Positions 26,265-34,565 of a stretch of DNA of 64,000 nucleotides are shown in pieces; within the stretch, counting starts at the first letter, position 1; every line of letters starts with the position of its first letter. The stretch comes from Sorangium aterium. Lineage in GTDB: Bacteria; Myxococcota_A; Polyangia; Polyangiales; Polyangiaceae. The translations under genes were made by a program, and so were the position numbers. The stretch is taken from NCBI RefSeq assembly GCF_028368935.1, contig NZ_JAQNDK010000005.1, positions 310,001-374,000 on the forward strand, read 5' to 3'. The notes beneath the pieces are model-generated. The model was not told where the DNA came from. It made no database searches and saw nothing but the letters and a program-made list of their open reading frames with translations.

Positions 26265-26379
26265 GGAACGTCCTCCGCGCTGGCTTCGAACGGGGGCGGA
26301 GGACGAGGGACCGGGGCGCTGTCGCGCTCTCCGGTCCTCGCCCTCCTCGCTCGTGCCGCCCGGCCCCCCGGGCGGAGCG

Positions 26380-26799
26380 TCAGACGTTGTCCTTGAGGCC
26401 GATCGTGATCGAGTCCTGTTTGCCGGGCAAGAAGATCAGATCGACCTTGACCGCCCCGTCCTTGTGCCCGTCGCCCTGCTGGAAATGATCGTGCGGGATC
26501 GCGATCGTCGTGGTGGACAGCGTGTACCGCGGATCCGGCACGTCGCCTCGCATGACCGTGAAGCTCAGCTCGAAGTACCCCGTGTCGGTGGCGCACAGGT
26601 CGCCGCCGGTCGACGTGTTCTTGTCCTCGATGTACCCGCCGTGGCTCTCGCCGTGCGGGAGCCGGACGTTGAAGGCGTCGATGCCCGGCGCGCCGTAGCC
26701 GTTGGGGCTCTGCGGGTAGATGCAGTGCTTCCGCACCACCGCCACCTGGATGTCGTAGGGAGAGAAGTTGTTGACCGTCATGTTGGCGCCCTGTCCCAT
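26380..26799 (-). CDS. Small beta-rich soluble protein
   Basis: 139 aa, no signal peptide. Short alternating hydrophobic strands (MTVNNFSPYDIQVAVVRK, FELSFTVMRGDV, TTTIAIPHDHF, VKVDLIFLPGKQDSITIGL) indicate an all-beta fold of about 8-10 strands. The ATG at 26799 has a strong GAGGAG ribosome site. It is transcribed divergently from the caspase-like gene (27345), sharing a 545-bp control region, and followed by the Cys-rich 25791 gene. It is not a recognised gasdermin or aegerolysin. The start and end of the caspase module may include it. Confidence 0.62.
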   Translation of the reverse strand: MGQGANMTVNNFSPYDIQVAVVRKHCIYPQSPNGYGAPGIDAFNVRLPHGESHGGYIEDKNTSTGGDLCATDTGYFELSFTVMRGDVPDPRYTLSTTTIAIPHDHFQQGDGHKDGAVKVDLIFLPGKQDSITIGLKDNV

Positions 26800-27344
26800 G
26801 GTGATCTCCTCGTGGTTGATGATTGAACCCGACTTGCCGGCTCACGTTCGCTTCGTGTCGATTTGCCGTGAGAGGCGGCGAGCCGCGGTGAGTGTCACTT
26901 GCGTTGATTGCGTCGCTTAGGTCGATTGCAGCAGCCGTGCCAGCGCGCTCACGGGGGCGGAGCGCTGGTTCTCGGCTGCTCTTCGCGGCCGCCGCGAGCG
27001 CTGCTGTCGCGCGCGGCGCGCGCGCCTCGACGACCCCGCCGTGCGCCATAGCCGTCCGCACAGCGTGCGCCACGGTGGCCGCACAGCGTGCGCCACAGCT
27101 GTGCGCACGGTCGATCCTCGCGCGCCGGCCCATGAGGTCGGGCGCCCGGAACCCGGAAGAGGACAAGGCGACAGCACGAGGAGCAACGGGCGGCATGGGG
27201 ATTGCCCTGCGACGGACGATGGGCGATGGCGGATGACGAGCGCGAAAGCCGGCGCGTCGCTGCACGATGGTCGCGCTGCCCGGGGCGCGGGAGCGCTCCT
27301 CGCCCGCGGACCACGCAGCGCATCCAACCCCCATGGAGAACCCC
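26800..27344. other. Divergent control region between beta-protein and caspase gene
   Basis: 545 bp without a convincing gene. It contains the repeat/palindrome element listed separately and a stretch of lower GC near 26880-26940. Both flanking genes point away, so it must hold promoters for both. No clear sigma-70 -35/-10 pair could be assigned by eye. Confidence 0.55.
27056..27108. promoter_or_regulatory. Direct repeat plus palindrome, candidate operator
   Basis: The 18-mer ccgcacagcgtgcgccac occurs at 27056-27073 and 27079-27096. Overlapping its second copy is a near-palindrome (27088-27108) centred on cacagctgtg, with flanks gtgcg and cgcac and one extra base. It lies about 240 bp upstream of the caspase ATG and 290 bp upstream of the beta-rich gene. 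Confidence 0.5.
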
Positions 27345-29057
27345 ATGATCGAGAAGGACACCGCAGTTCACCCGGGTCTTCCGGACGCCGTGAAGCCCGC
27401 GCTCGCCGCCGCCAGGGAGGTTGTGTCGAGGCTCCGCGGCGGCGCCCTGCTGGTCGGCGTCGAGGACTACAAGGCGCACGACGCGACGGGCGGCAAGGAC
27501 CTGCTGGCGGGGCGCAACGACGTGCTCGCCTACTGGAAGGTGTGTCGCCGGCTAGGCTTCACGCACATCCGGGTGCTCACGAGCCCGGCGCTCACAGAAG
27601 ACGAGATCGTCCGGGCCGAGCTGGAGCTGGTCCCCGAGCTCTCGCCCGGTGAGACCGAGGATCAGGTCAAAGCCCGTGTCAGGCGGTGGCTGGCGAACGA
27701 GGAGGCGACAGCGCGCGCCGAGATCCGGGGCGAGACAGCGGACGAGGTCGCGGACGCCGTCGCGCGATGGCTGGAGAGCGTGCGGCAAGAGCCGGACGCG
27801 CTGAGCGTGGTCCTGCGGGAGGCCACCTCGTCGGAGCTGAAGGAGGGCGCCCGCTGGCTGGCCAGGGGGCTCATCATCCGGTTGAAGCTGTCGTGGGGCG
27901 ACTTTCAGGTCGACGAGGCGTGGATGACGTTGCCGGGGATCATGACGTATTCCGGGCACGGCGCGCAGGTGGAGGGCGACCTCGCCCTCTGCCCGACCGA
28001 CACCGGCCCCGGCCTCGAGAACGCCGTACCTTTCACGGACCTGCGCGGGATCTTCGACGAAGACGACGGCGCCGCTTTCGGCAAGCGCTCTACCGATAAC
28101 CTCACCGTCATCCTCGACTGTTGCTTCGCGGCCGCGAGCGACCCGACCGGCAAGGCCGAGCGGGCGGCCACCCTCACGCAGGCGGGGTCGGCCTCGGCGA
28201 ACGCGCCTCGGGCGAACAAGGAGATCGGGAGCCGGGTGTTCTGCGCGTCGAGCCGCGACGAGCCGTCGTACCAGGCCATGCTCGGCGGGCACTGGCACGG
28301 CGCGTTCACGTGGGCGATCACCGTGGCGCTGGAGCAGTGGAAGATCAAAGAAGACGGCCAGTTCAGGCGAAGCACGATGTCGCACACCGAGCTCCTCTTC
28401 CGGTCGAGGATGCTGCTCCAGGCGCTGTCGTTCCGGCAGCACCCGATCCTCGTGGACGAGCTGGGGAGCCTGCCGGTGTTTCACCATGGGCCGCCTGACG
28501 GCGCAGCGACGAGCGCGCGACCCGACGCGGCGCGGACGGGCGGACAGCTCGACCCTTCGGTCAAGCTCGCCAACAGCTACGTCGAATATGTGATGAAGGA
28601 CAAGATAACGAAGGCCGTGCTGGCGAAGGTCCTCGTCACGAATACCTCTGTCCAGGACAACTGGACTCCAAACGCCGAGCACTGGAACATCACGGGCGCC
28701 AGGCTCGATTCAACGGCGTACACCGGGGGGATCGAGGTGACCAGGACGGAGAAGCTCTGGGCCAATGGGCCTTCCTTCCCGATGAGCGACGTGAGCTTCA
28801 GATGCGCCGTGTATCCGGCCTGGTCGCTGCCCTCTGTTCGAACTGCCACTTTTCACGTCTTCCGCAGCCAAGGGGGCTGGGTGTGCGGCTTCAGGATCGA
28901 TGTGACAAAGCTCAATGGTACGTGGTCCGGAAGGATCTCGTGGGCCAAGCCGCCGACCGATAGCAACATGGTGTTCAAGGTGGTCGGTGACACGCTGCCC
29001 ATGCATTTCCAAGATTCGTCGTTGTCGGTCTGGTCCACGTCTGTATCTGGACCCTGA
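27345..29057 (+). CDS. Caspase-like (peptidase C14) protein with C-terminal beta domain
   Basis: 570 aa, soluble. N-terminal caspase-fold domain (about 25-360). Catalytic His205 (MTYSGHGAQ) and Cys260 (LDCCFAA, the second Cys) form the dyad of metacaspases and bacterial caspases. Additional landmarks are the substrate-pocket region VFCASSRDEPS and GAFTWAI. A charged helical insert lies between beta strand 1 and the His (about 85-180). A C-terminal domain of about 390-570 is beta-rich with many Trp (WNITGARLDS, WVCGFRIDV, WSGRISW) and may sense or bind a ligand. GGAG precedes the ATG at 27345; the upstream ATG at 27333 is less likely. It converges on the FGE kinase with an 18-bp gap. Confidence 0.85.
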   Translation: MIEKDTAVHPGLPDAVKPALAAAREVVSRLRGGALLVGVEDYKAHDATGGKDLLAGRNDVLAYWKVCRRLGFTHIRVLTSPALTEDEIVRAELELVPELSPGETEDQVKARVRRWLANEEATARAEIRGETADEVADAVARWLESVRQEPDALSVVLREATSSELKEGARWLARGLIIRLKLSWGDFQVDEAWMTLPGIMTYSGHGAQVEGDLALCPTDTGPGLENAVPFTDLRGIFDEDDGAAFGKRSTDNLTVILDCCFAAASDPTGKAERAATLTQAGSASANAPRANKEIGSRVFCASSRDEPSYQAMLGGHWHGAFTWAITVALEQWKIKEDGQFRRSTMSHTELLFRSRMLLQALSFRQHPILVDELGSLPVFHHGPPDGAATSARPDAARTGGQLDPSVKLANSYVEYVMKDKITKAVLAKVLVTNTSVQDNWTPNAEHWNITGARLDSTAYTGGIEVTRTEKLWANGPSFPMSDVSFRCAVYPAWSLPSVRTATFHVFRSQGGWVCGFRIDVTKLNGTWSGRISWAKPPTDSNMVFKVVGDTLPMHFQDSSLSVWSTSVSGP

Positions 29058-29075
29058 GATCTCCTCCCCGCCTCG

Positions 29076-31622
29076 TCACGCGAAAGGCGCGCGCCGCACC
29101 ACCCGCAGCCCCACCACGGGCCGGCGGACATGGGGACGGCCGCCGAAGCGAGCAGCGGCGCGGCTGTACATCATCGTGCTGGCCCACGCGCCGCCCTTGA
29201 TGACCATGAAATCCGGCTCGTCCGGCGCCGCAGCGTCCGGCCGGAGCCGGTCTCCTTCGACGGCGGGCCCCTCGTGTTTCCACACGTTGTTGCACCAGTC
29301 CCGCGTGTTCCCGGCGAGGCCTCGCACCCCGTACGGGCTCTCGTCGAACGGGTGGCCGTTCACGCCTTCACGCGCCGGTTCTCCCGCGGTCGCGTCGACG
29401 ACACACGCGAACGTCGGATCGACGTGATTGCCCCACGGCAAGAAGCGACCATCGACGCCGCGCGCGGCCTTCTCACGCTCGAGCTCGTTGGGCAGCCGCC
29501 ACGGCAAGCCGGTCCGCTCGCACAGCCAGCGCGCGTAGGCCGCCGACGCATTCCAGTCCACGAGGACCACCGGCCAGTCCAGCCGCCAGGACAACCCCTC
29601 GCGATCCGGAGGCAGCCCGAAGAGACCCCGCTCGTCCCGGAGCAATGCCAGCTCATCACCTCCCTCCGCGAGGCCGAGCTGCGCCCTGGGGCAGGCGGCG
29701 AGCGCCTCCGCCTCGCGTCCGGTCGCGACCAGATCGTTCAGAAAGGCGATGTATTCGCCCGTGGTCACCGGGAACCGGCGCATCACGAGCGCGTCGACCC
29801 AGACCCGGCGGCGCGGCAAGCTGTCGGGGGTGACCGCATCCCCGCCGATCCAGCACCACCCCGCCGGCACGTACACGTCGTCCGCCCCGAGCTCCCCCTC
29901 CCGCGGCAGGATGATCGGATACGGCCTCTCCTCCCCCGGAGCCCTGCCGTCCCAGTGCTCGTCCCGCCCGATCAGCACCGGATATCGGACCTCCGCCCGC
30001 CCCGCCGCGCGGAGCCGCAGCAGATAACTCCCCCGCTTCAACGGCACCTCCAGAAGCGGAGTCGGCCCGAGCACCCCCTCGCGCACCGGCACGAGCCGCC
30101 GGTCCTCCAGCACAAACCGCTCGACCATCACCTCCGCGCCCGGCGGGTCCGTCACCACCGTCACCGCCCCGTCCCCCCGCAAGAACGCGGCGTTCCGGCC
30201 CCGATCGTGGACGCGCAACATCTCCTCGGCGCGCGCCGCGTCCTCGTCTCGATGCGAGAGCTCCGCCTCGATCAGGCGCGCCCGGTGGTGATCCGCGAGC
30301 ATCGCGCGCGCCTCGGAGAGGTCGGGATCCAGGCTCAACGCGCCTTGCACCGCCTCCAACCACCGCGTCTCGAGCAGCGCCGCGGCTCTGCCCGCTCGCC
30401 GAGCCTCGTCCTCCAGCTCCCACGCGGGGCGCTTCTTCTCGACCGGATCGAACGGCCTGAGCTCGCTCTGGACCGCCCGCGCCCGCGCCTCCGCCGCCGC
30501 CGCCTGCGCGCGCAGCGCCGCGATCTCCGGCTCGAACGCCCGCGCGTGCTCCAGCGCCGCGAGCGCCTGCTCCCGCCGCCGCACGCCGTCCAGCCACGCC
30601 ACGACGTCGCGGGCCATCGCCTCCGCGCTCTCGTAGCGTCGCTCGATCTCGGGGCGCATCGCGCGCTCCACGATCGCAGCGAGCTCGGCCGGCACGGCAG
30701 GCCCGCCGGCGGCGGCGTCGCTCACGGGCACGGGCGGGCCCGCGAGGAGCGCTGACAGCACCTCCCTGGCGTGGTCGCCCCGATAAGGGGGCCGCCCGGC
30801 GAGCAGGCAATAAAGGACAGCGCCGAGCGAATAGACATCGCTGGCGGGGCCGTGCAATCGAGTGTCCCCGCGGGCCTGCTCCGGCGGCATGTACGCGGGC
30901 GTGCCGACGATATCTCCATGACGCGTCAGCCCGGCCGAGCCCGCGTCGTCCGGCGGGCCGCTGATCCCGCCTTCGGCCGCGTCCGCGAAGCCCACCCGCC
31001 GCGCGAGGCCCCAGTCCATCACCAGCACCTCGCCGAACTCGCCGGCCATGAGGTTATCCGGCTTGAGATCGCGGTGCACGACGCCGCGGCTGTGCGCGTA
31101 GGCCATCGCCTGAGCGATGCGCGCGAACGCGTCGACCACGCGCCGGAACGTCCAGCCCGAGGGCGCGGCGCGAAAGCCCGCGGGGCTCGCGCTCGCGTGG
31201 AGCTCGGTGATGAGGTCTTGCAGCGTGCGGCCGCGCACCTCTTTCATCGTGAACCACAGCCGCCCGTCCGGGAGCTCGCCGCGATCATAGAGAGCGACGA
31301 TCCCAGGGTGCTGGAGCTGCGCTGTGATCTGCGCCTCGACGAGGAAGCGGCGGCGCAGGTGAGGCTCACCCGCGTGCTCGGCGCGCAAGAGCTTCATCGC
31401 GACGACGCGATCCAGCACGGTGTCGCGCGCGCGCCGCACCTCGCCGAACGAGCCGCCCGCGATCGGACCGAGGTCCTCGTAGCGACCGGGGAGGCCCGCC
31501 TGGATCGAGGCCTCCGTCCGCCCGGGCGAGCCTGTCCGGACGACGCCGCTGCCGTCCGCGGCGAGCGTGTCCTCCTGAGGACCGCGCGCGTCCTGGGTCG
31601 CCTCGTGGTGGCCGGCCTTCAT
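29076..31622 (-). CDS. Ser/Thr kinase with PEGA and FGE-like domains
   Basis: 848 aa. Domain order: kinase (about 47-345) with G-loop IAGGSFGEVRRA, Lys in VVAMKLL, HRDLKPDN and DWG (a DFG variant common in planctomycete/myxobacterial kinases); helical region (about 345-470); PEGA-like sandwich (about 495-570; VTVVTDPPGAEVMVE); FGE/SUMF1-like domain (about 590-840; VYVPAGWCWIGGD, FPVTTGEYIAFLN, WRLPNELEREKAARG, GVRGLAGNTRDWC, GGAWAS). Known: FGE-like domains occur fused to kinases and next to bacterial conflict systems; classical FGE makes formylglycine, but many of these are non-catalytic binding modules. No transmembrane segment is evident. It is divergent from the FHA regulator (130-bp gap) and convergent with the caspase. 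Confidence 0.88.
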   Translation of the reverse strand: MKAGHHEATQDARGPQEDTLAADGSGVVRTGSPGRTEASIQAGLPGRYEDLGPIAGGSFGEVRRARDTVLDRVVAMKLLRAEHAGEPHLRRRFLVEAQITAQLQHPGIVALYDRGELPDGRLWFTMKEVRGRTLQDLITELHASASPAGFRAAPSGWTFRRVVDAFARIAQAMAYAHSRGVVHRDLKPDNLMAGEFGEVLVMDWGLARRVGFADAAEGGISGPPDDAGSAGLTRHGDIVGTPAYMPPEQARGDTRLHGPASDVYSLGAVLYCLLAGRPPYRGDHAREVLSALLAGPPVPVSDAAAGGPAVPAELAAIVERAMRPEIERRYESAEAMARDVVAWLDGVRRREQALAALEHARAFEPEIAALRAQAAAAEARARAVQSELRPFDPVEKKRPAWELEDEARRAGRAAALLETRWLEAVQGALSLDPDLSEARAMLADHHRARLIEAELSHRDEDAARAEEMLRVHDRGRNAAFLRGDGAVTVVTDPPGAEVMVERFVLEDRRLVPVREGVLGPTPLLEVPLKRGSYLLRLRAAGRAEVRYPVLIGRDEHWDGRAPGEERPYPIILPREGELGADDVYVPAGWCWIGGDAVTPDSLPRRRVWVDALVMRRFPVTTGEYIAFLNDLVATGREAEALAACPRAQLGLAEGGDELALLRDERGLFGLPPDREGLSWRLDWPVVLVDWNASAAYARWLCERTGLPWRLPNELEREKAARGVDGRFLPWGNHVDPTFACVVDATAGEPAREGVNGHPFDESPYGVRGLAGNTRDWCNNVWKHEGPAVEGDRLRPDAAAPDEPDFMVIKGGAWASTMMYSRAAARFGGRPHVRRPVVGLRVVRRAPFA

Positions 31623-31752
31623 GAGCGTCCCTGCGGGCCTGGCAGACTAGCAGCTGCGCTCGGCGCCGGACACACGGGCGAGCTCGGGGGGATGTACTTT
31701 CCCTCCCGTCGGGTTACCTTGGCGAGCGGACCGGCGCACGGAGCCACGTTGC

Positions 31753-33234
31753 ATGGCCGCTTCAGCCTCCACCCTCGACCTCGGCAGCTCGCAGACGGCC
31801 TCGACCGAGCGATCCCAGGGTGAAACAACAGCGCTGATGATCGCCTGGGCCGCCTCCGAGCCGCACCGGATAGGCGAGCTGGCGTTCTTCGAGTCCGAAG
31901 GGGGAGCGCAGATCCTCGGCCGCGGCGGGCCTCGGGACGGCTCCGGCGTCGAACGAACGGTCTTTTATCGCCAGCGGCCCGGCTGCGTCGAGCGCACTGC
32001 CGATCTCGCCGGCCCCGGCCTGTCGAGGGAGCAGCTCCGCGTTCGTCCGGAGGGGAGCCGGCTGCGGATCGAGCGGATCGGACGATGCGCGATGGAGGTC
32101 CGCGGCGAGCGCGTGGATCGGTGTGTCCTGGAGCCCGGGGACACGCTCCTGCTCAAGGGCCAGCTCCTGCTCTTTTGCACGCGCCGCCCCCGGAAGCTCG
32201 CCCCGCTCACCAGCGCGAAGCTCGCCGATGCGCCCGTGTTCGGCGCGCCGGACAGCCACGGGATCGTGGGCGAGTGCCCCGCTGTCTGGCGCCTCCGCGA
32301 TCGCATCGCGTGGATGGCGACGGCCGACGAGCACACGCTGCTGCTCGGCGGGAGCGGCTCCGGCAAGGAGCTCGCCGCGCGCGCGGTGCACGCGCTGTCG
32401 GCCAGAGCGAGGGGGCCTTTCATCGCCCGCAACGCGGCGACGATCCCGGCGAGCCTCATCGACGCGGAGCTCTTCGGGAACGTGAAGGGGTATCCGAACC
32501 CCGGGATGCCGGAGCGGCCGGGCCTCATCGGCGCGGCGAACGGAGGCACGCTGTTCCTCGACGAGATAGGCGAGCTCCCAGAGGGCCTTCAGGCGAACCT
32601 GCTCCGCGTCCTCGACGAGGGCGGCGAATATCACTGTCTCGGCGCGGCGGTCGCGAAGCGCTCCCATTTCCGCCTGATCGGCGCGACCAACCGCGACCCG
32701 GCGGCGTTGAAGCACGACGTCGGCGCCCGCCTCGTGCTGCGCCTCGAGGTCCCGGGGCTCGACGAGCGGCGCGACGATATCCCCTTCCTGGCGCGGCACC
32801 TGCTCCGGCGCGCGGCCGCGAAGAGCCCCGACGCGGTACGGCGCTTCCTGACGGCGAGGGGCGACGGGGATCCGGAGCCCGCGGTCGGCGCGACCCTGAT
32901 CGATCACCTGATGCGGCGCCGGTACACGACGAACCTCCGGGAGCTCGATGCCCTCCTGTGGCGCGCGATGTCGACGAGCCAGGGCAGCGAGATCGAGTGG
33001 TCGGAGAGCTCACCTTCCGTCGCTGCTCCACCGCCGGCGGCGATCGAGGCGTCGGACTCGCCGGCAGGCGCGGCAGAGCCGCCCCCCGAGATCCCGGATC
33101 CGTCCGCCGATCGTGTGCGGGCGAGCCTGGAGGAGCATGGGGGGAACATCACGCGCGCCGCGCAGGCGCTCGGGCTGTCGAGCCGCTACGTGCTCTATCG
33201 CCTGATGCGAAAATACGGACTCAGCGCGGAATAA
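31753..33234 (+). CDS. FHA-AAA+-Fis regulator lacking GAFTGA
   Basis: 493 aa. FHA domain at about 45-140 (GPGLSREQLRVRP, with Ser/Arg in place), which binds phosphothreonine. AAA+ domain at about 170-410: Walker A GGSGSGKE with Lys205, Walker B TLFLDEIGE with Asp270-Glu271, and the sensor GATNRDP. The C-terminal Fis-type HTH is at about 455-493 (GGNITRAAQALGLSSRYVLYRL). In the sigma-54 activator family the loop after ELFG reads GxxKGAFTGA; here it is GNVKGYPNPGMPERPG (DNA 32476-32523), so the sigma-54 contact loop is absent. It is divergently transcribed from the FGE kinase, whose phosphorylated residues are an obvious candidate FHA ligand. That link is inference. Confidence 0.87.
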   Translation: MAASASTLDLGSSQTASTERSQGETTALMIAWAASEPHRIGELAFFESEGGAQILGRGGPRDGSGVERTVFYRQRPGCVERTADLAGPGLSREQLRVRPEGSRLRIERIGRCAMEVRGERVDRCVLEPGDTLLLKGQLLLFCTRRPRKLAPLTSAKLADAPVFGAPDSHGIVGECPAVWRLRDRIAWMATADEHTLLLGGSGSGKELAARAVHALSARARGPFIARNAATIPASLIDAELFGNVKGYPNPGMPERPGLIGAANGGTLFLDEIGELPEGLQANLLRVLDEGGEYHCLGAAVAKRSHFRLIGATNRDPAALKHDVGARLVLRLEVPGLDERRDDIPFLARHLLRRAAAKSPDAVRRFLTARGDGDPEPAVGATLIDHLMRRRYTTNLRELDALLWRAMSTSQGSEIEWSESSPSVAAPPPAAIEASDSPAGAAEPPPEIPDPSADRVRASLEEHGGNITRAAQALGLSSRYVLYRLMRKYGLSAE

Positions 33235-33259
33235 ACAGCGAAGAGGTCTGCGCTTGTCG

Positions 33260-33422
33260 CCTGCGGCGCTCGCCGGGGCGTTCGTGGCGTGGGTCGCCGG
33301 CGCGAGCTGGGTTGTGCCGCGCGGTCACGGTGACAGACCGTCAGGTGTGGTCGCGAGACGTGTCGGGGCGCGCGGCCCGCGCGGCGGGGCCGCGGTGGGG
33401 CCGCTGGCGATCTGGCAAGCTG
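33260..33422 (+). repeat. Repeat copy 3: diverged 3' end of the 24052 gene
   Basis: Aligns with copy 1 from ctcgccggggcgttcgtggc (24548 region) to gatctggcaagctgaggcgc, at roughly three-quarters identity by eye. Similarity runs past the gene's stop codon (gaggcgcgc), as in copy 1 but not copy 2. The rest of the 404-bp gap 33235-33638 holds no gene; it includes gggcgaaatggg repeats near 33463-33483 and the htpX ribosome site gaggagg (33621-33627). Confidence 0.72.
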
Positions 33423-33638
33423 AGGCGCGCCGCGAGAGCATCCCCCGGCAGGGGAGAAATGGGTCGCTGGGGCGAAATGGGGCGGGCCGGCCGGGGCAGC
33501 GAATCCACACGAGGGAATCCAGCGGACCCGCCGCCTGCTGATCGGAGGGCGCACGGTATTGCAATGCGACGCGCGCGACACATCGATCCCGGGGGAGCGG
33601 CTCTTGCAGCGCTCCGCTTCGAGGAGGATACGAAGTTC

Positions 33639-34523
33639 ATGAAGAATCAGATCAAGACGATCCTGTTGCTCGGCGTCATGTCGGCAATCCTGGTGTCCAT
33701 CGGCGGGGCGCTGGGGCCCGGGTACCTCGTCTTGTTCGGCGTGCTCGCGCTCGCGATGAACCTGGGTGCGTATTTCATGTCCGACCGCATTGTGCTCGCG
33801 GTGCACCGGGCCGCCGAGGTCTCGCCCATCGAGGCCCCGGGGCTGCACCGGATGGTGGAGGAGCTCTCGAGCCGGGCGGGGATCCCGAAGCCCCGCGTCT
33901 ATGTCATCCCGGACGCGCAGCCGAACGCCTTCGCCACGGGGCGCAACCCGGAGCACGGCGTCGTGGCGGTGACCGAGGGCATCATGCAGCTCCTGAGCGA
34001 GCGTGAGCTGCGCGGCGTGCTGGCGCACGAGATCGCGCACATCAAGAACCGCGACATCCTGGTATCGACGATCGCGGCGGCGTTCGCCTCGGGCATCACG
34101 TGGGTGGCCCACGCCGTGAGCTTCGCCGGGATATTCGGCGGATCGTCGGACGACGAGGACGGCGCGAGCCCGCTCGGCGGGCTGGCCCTCGCGATCGTGG
34201 CGCCGATCGCGGCGACCCTCGTGCAGCTCGGCATCTCGCGGTCGCGCGAGTACATGGCGGACGAGCTCGGCGCCAAGCTGTCCGGGGACCCGGAGGCGCT
34301 CGCCAGCGCGCTGTCCAAGCTGGAGCACGGCGTGGCGCTCGTGCCCCCCGAGGCGGCGCGCCCGGCGACGGCCAGCCTCTTCATCGTCAACCCGCTCGCC
34401 GGGGCCGGCTCGGTGCTGAAGTGGTTCTCGACGCACCCGACGACCGAGGAGCGCGTGAGCCGGCTGCTCTCGATGGCGTCGAGCGGCCGGGCGGCGCGGG
34501 GCTTTTCGAGCGTGATGGCCTGA
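33639..34523 (+). CDS. htpX: Membrane-bound M48 zinc metalloprotease HtpX
   Basis: 294 aa, as in E. coli HtpX (293). Degrades misfolded membrane proteins at the inner membrane. Two N-terminal transmembrane helices (about 6-25, 27-47), zinc motif HEIAH at His130-His134 (GVLAHEIAHIKNRD), two further helices at about 145-165 and 180-200, and the third zinc ligand in SREYMADELGA. The C-terminal STHPTTEERVSRL is the usual end block. A GAGGAGG ribosome site lies 11 bp upstream of the ATG at 33639. Its last 122 bp are repeated at 36814-36935, beyond the next gene. Confidence 0.94.
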   Translation: MKNQIKTILLLGVMSAILVSIGGALGPGYLVLFGVLALAMNLGAYFMSDRIVLAVHRAAEVSPIEAPGLHRMVEELSSRAGIPKPRVYVIPDAQPNAFATGRNPEHGVVAVTEGIMQLLSERELRGVLAHEIAHIKNRDILVSTIAAAFASGITWVAHAVSFAGIFGGSSDDEDGASPLGGLALAIVAPIAATLVQLGISRSREYMADELGAKLSGDPEALASALSKLEHGVALVPPEAARPATASLFIVNPLAGAGSVLKWFSTHPTTEERVSRLLSMASSGRAARGFSSVMA

Positions 34524-34528
34524 CGGCG
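34407..34528 (+). repeat. htpX 3'-end repeat, copy in the gene
   Basis: 122 bp with a copy at 36814-36935, roughly 90% identical by eye and in the same orientation. It includes the htpX stop codon and five bases beyond (tgacggcg). Confidence 0.88.
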
Positions 34529-34565
34529 GGCGCTGCCCTCTCGGCGCCCATGCGCGGCGGCGCGA

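Noticed and set aside
26380-26799. Bacterial gasdermin next to the caspase
   Set aside because: Too short (139 aa versus about 250-280), no N-terminal palmitoylated Cys pattern and no recognisable gasdermin block. Only the position suggests it.
29076-31622. True sulfatase-activating formylglycine generating enzyme
   Set aside because: The domain is fused to a kinase and no sulfatase gene is in the window. The copper-binding Cys pair of aerobic FGE could not be placed with certainty, so catalytic function is not claimed.
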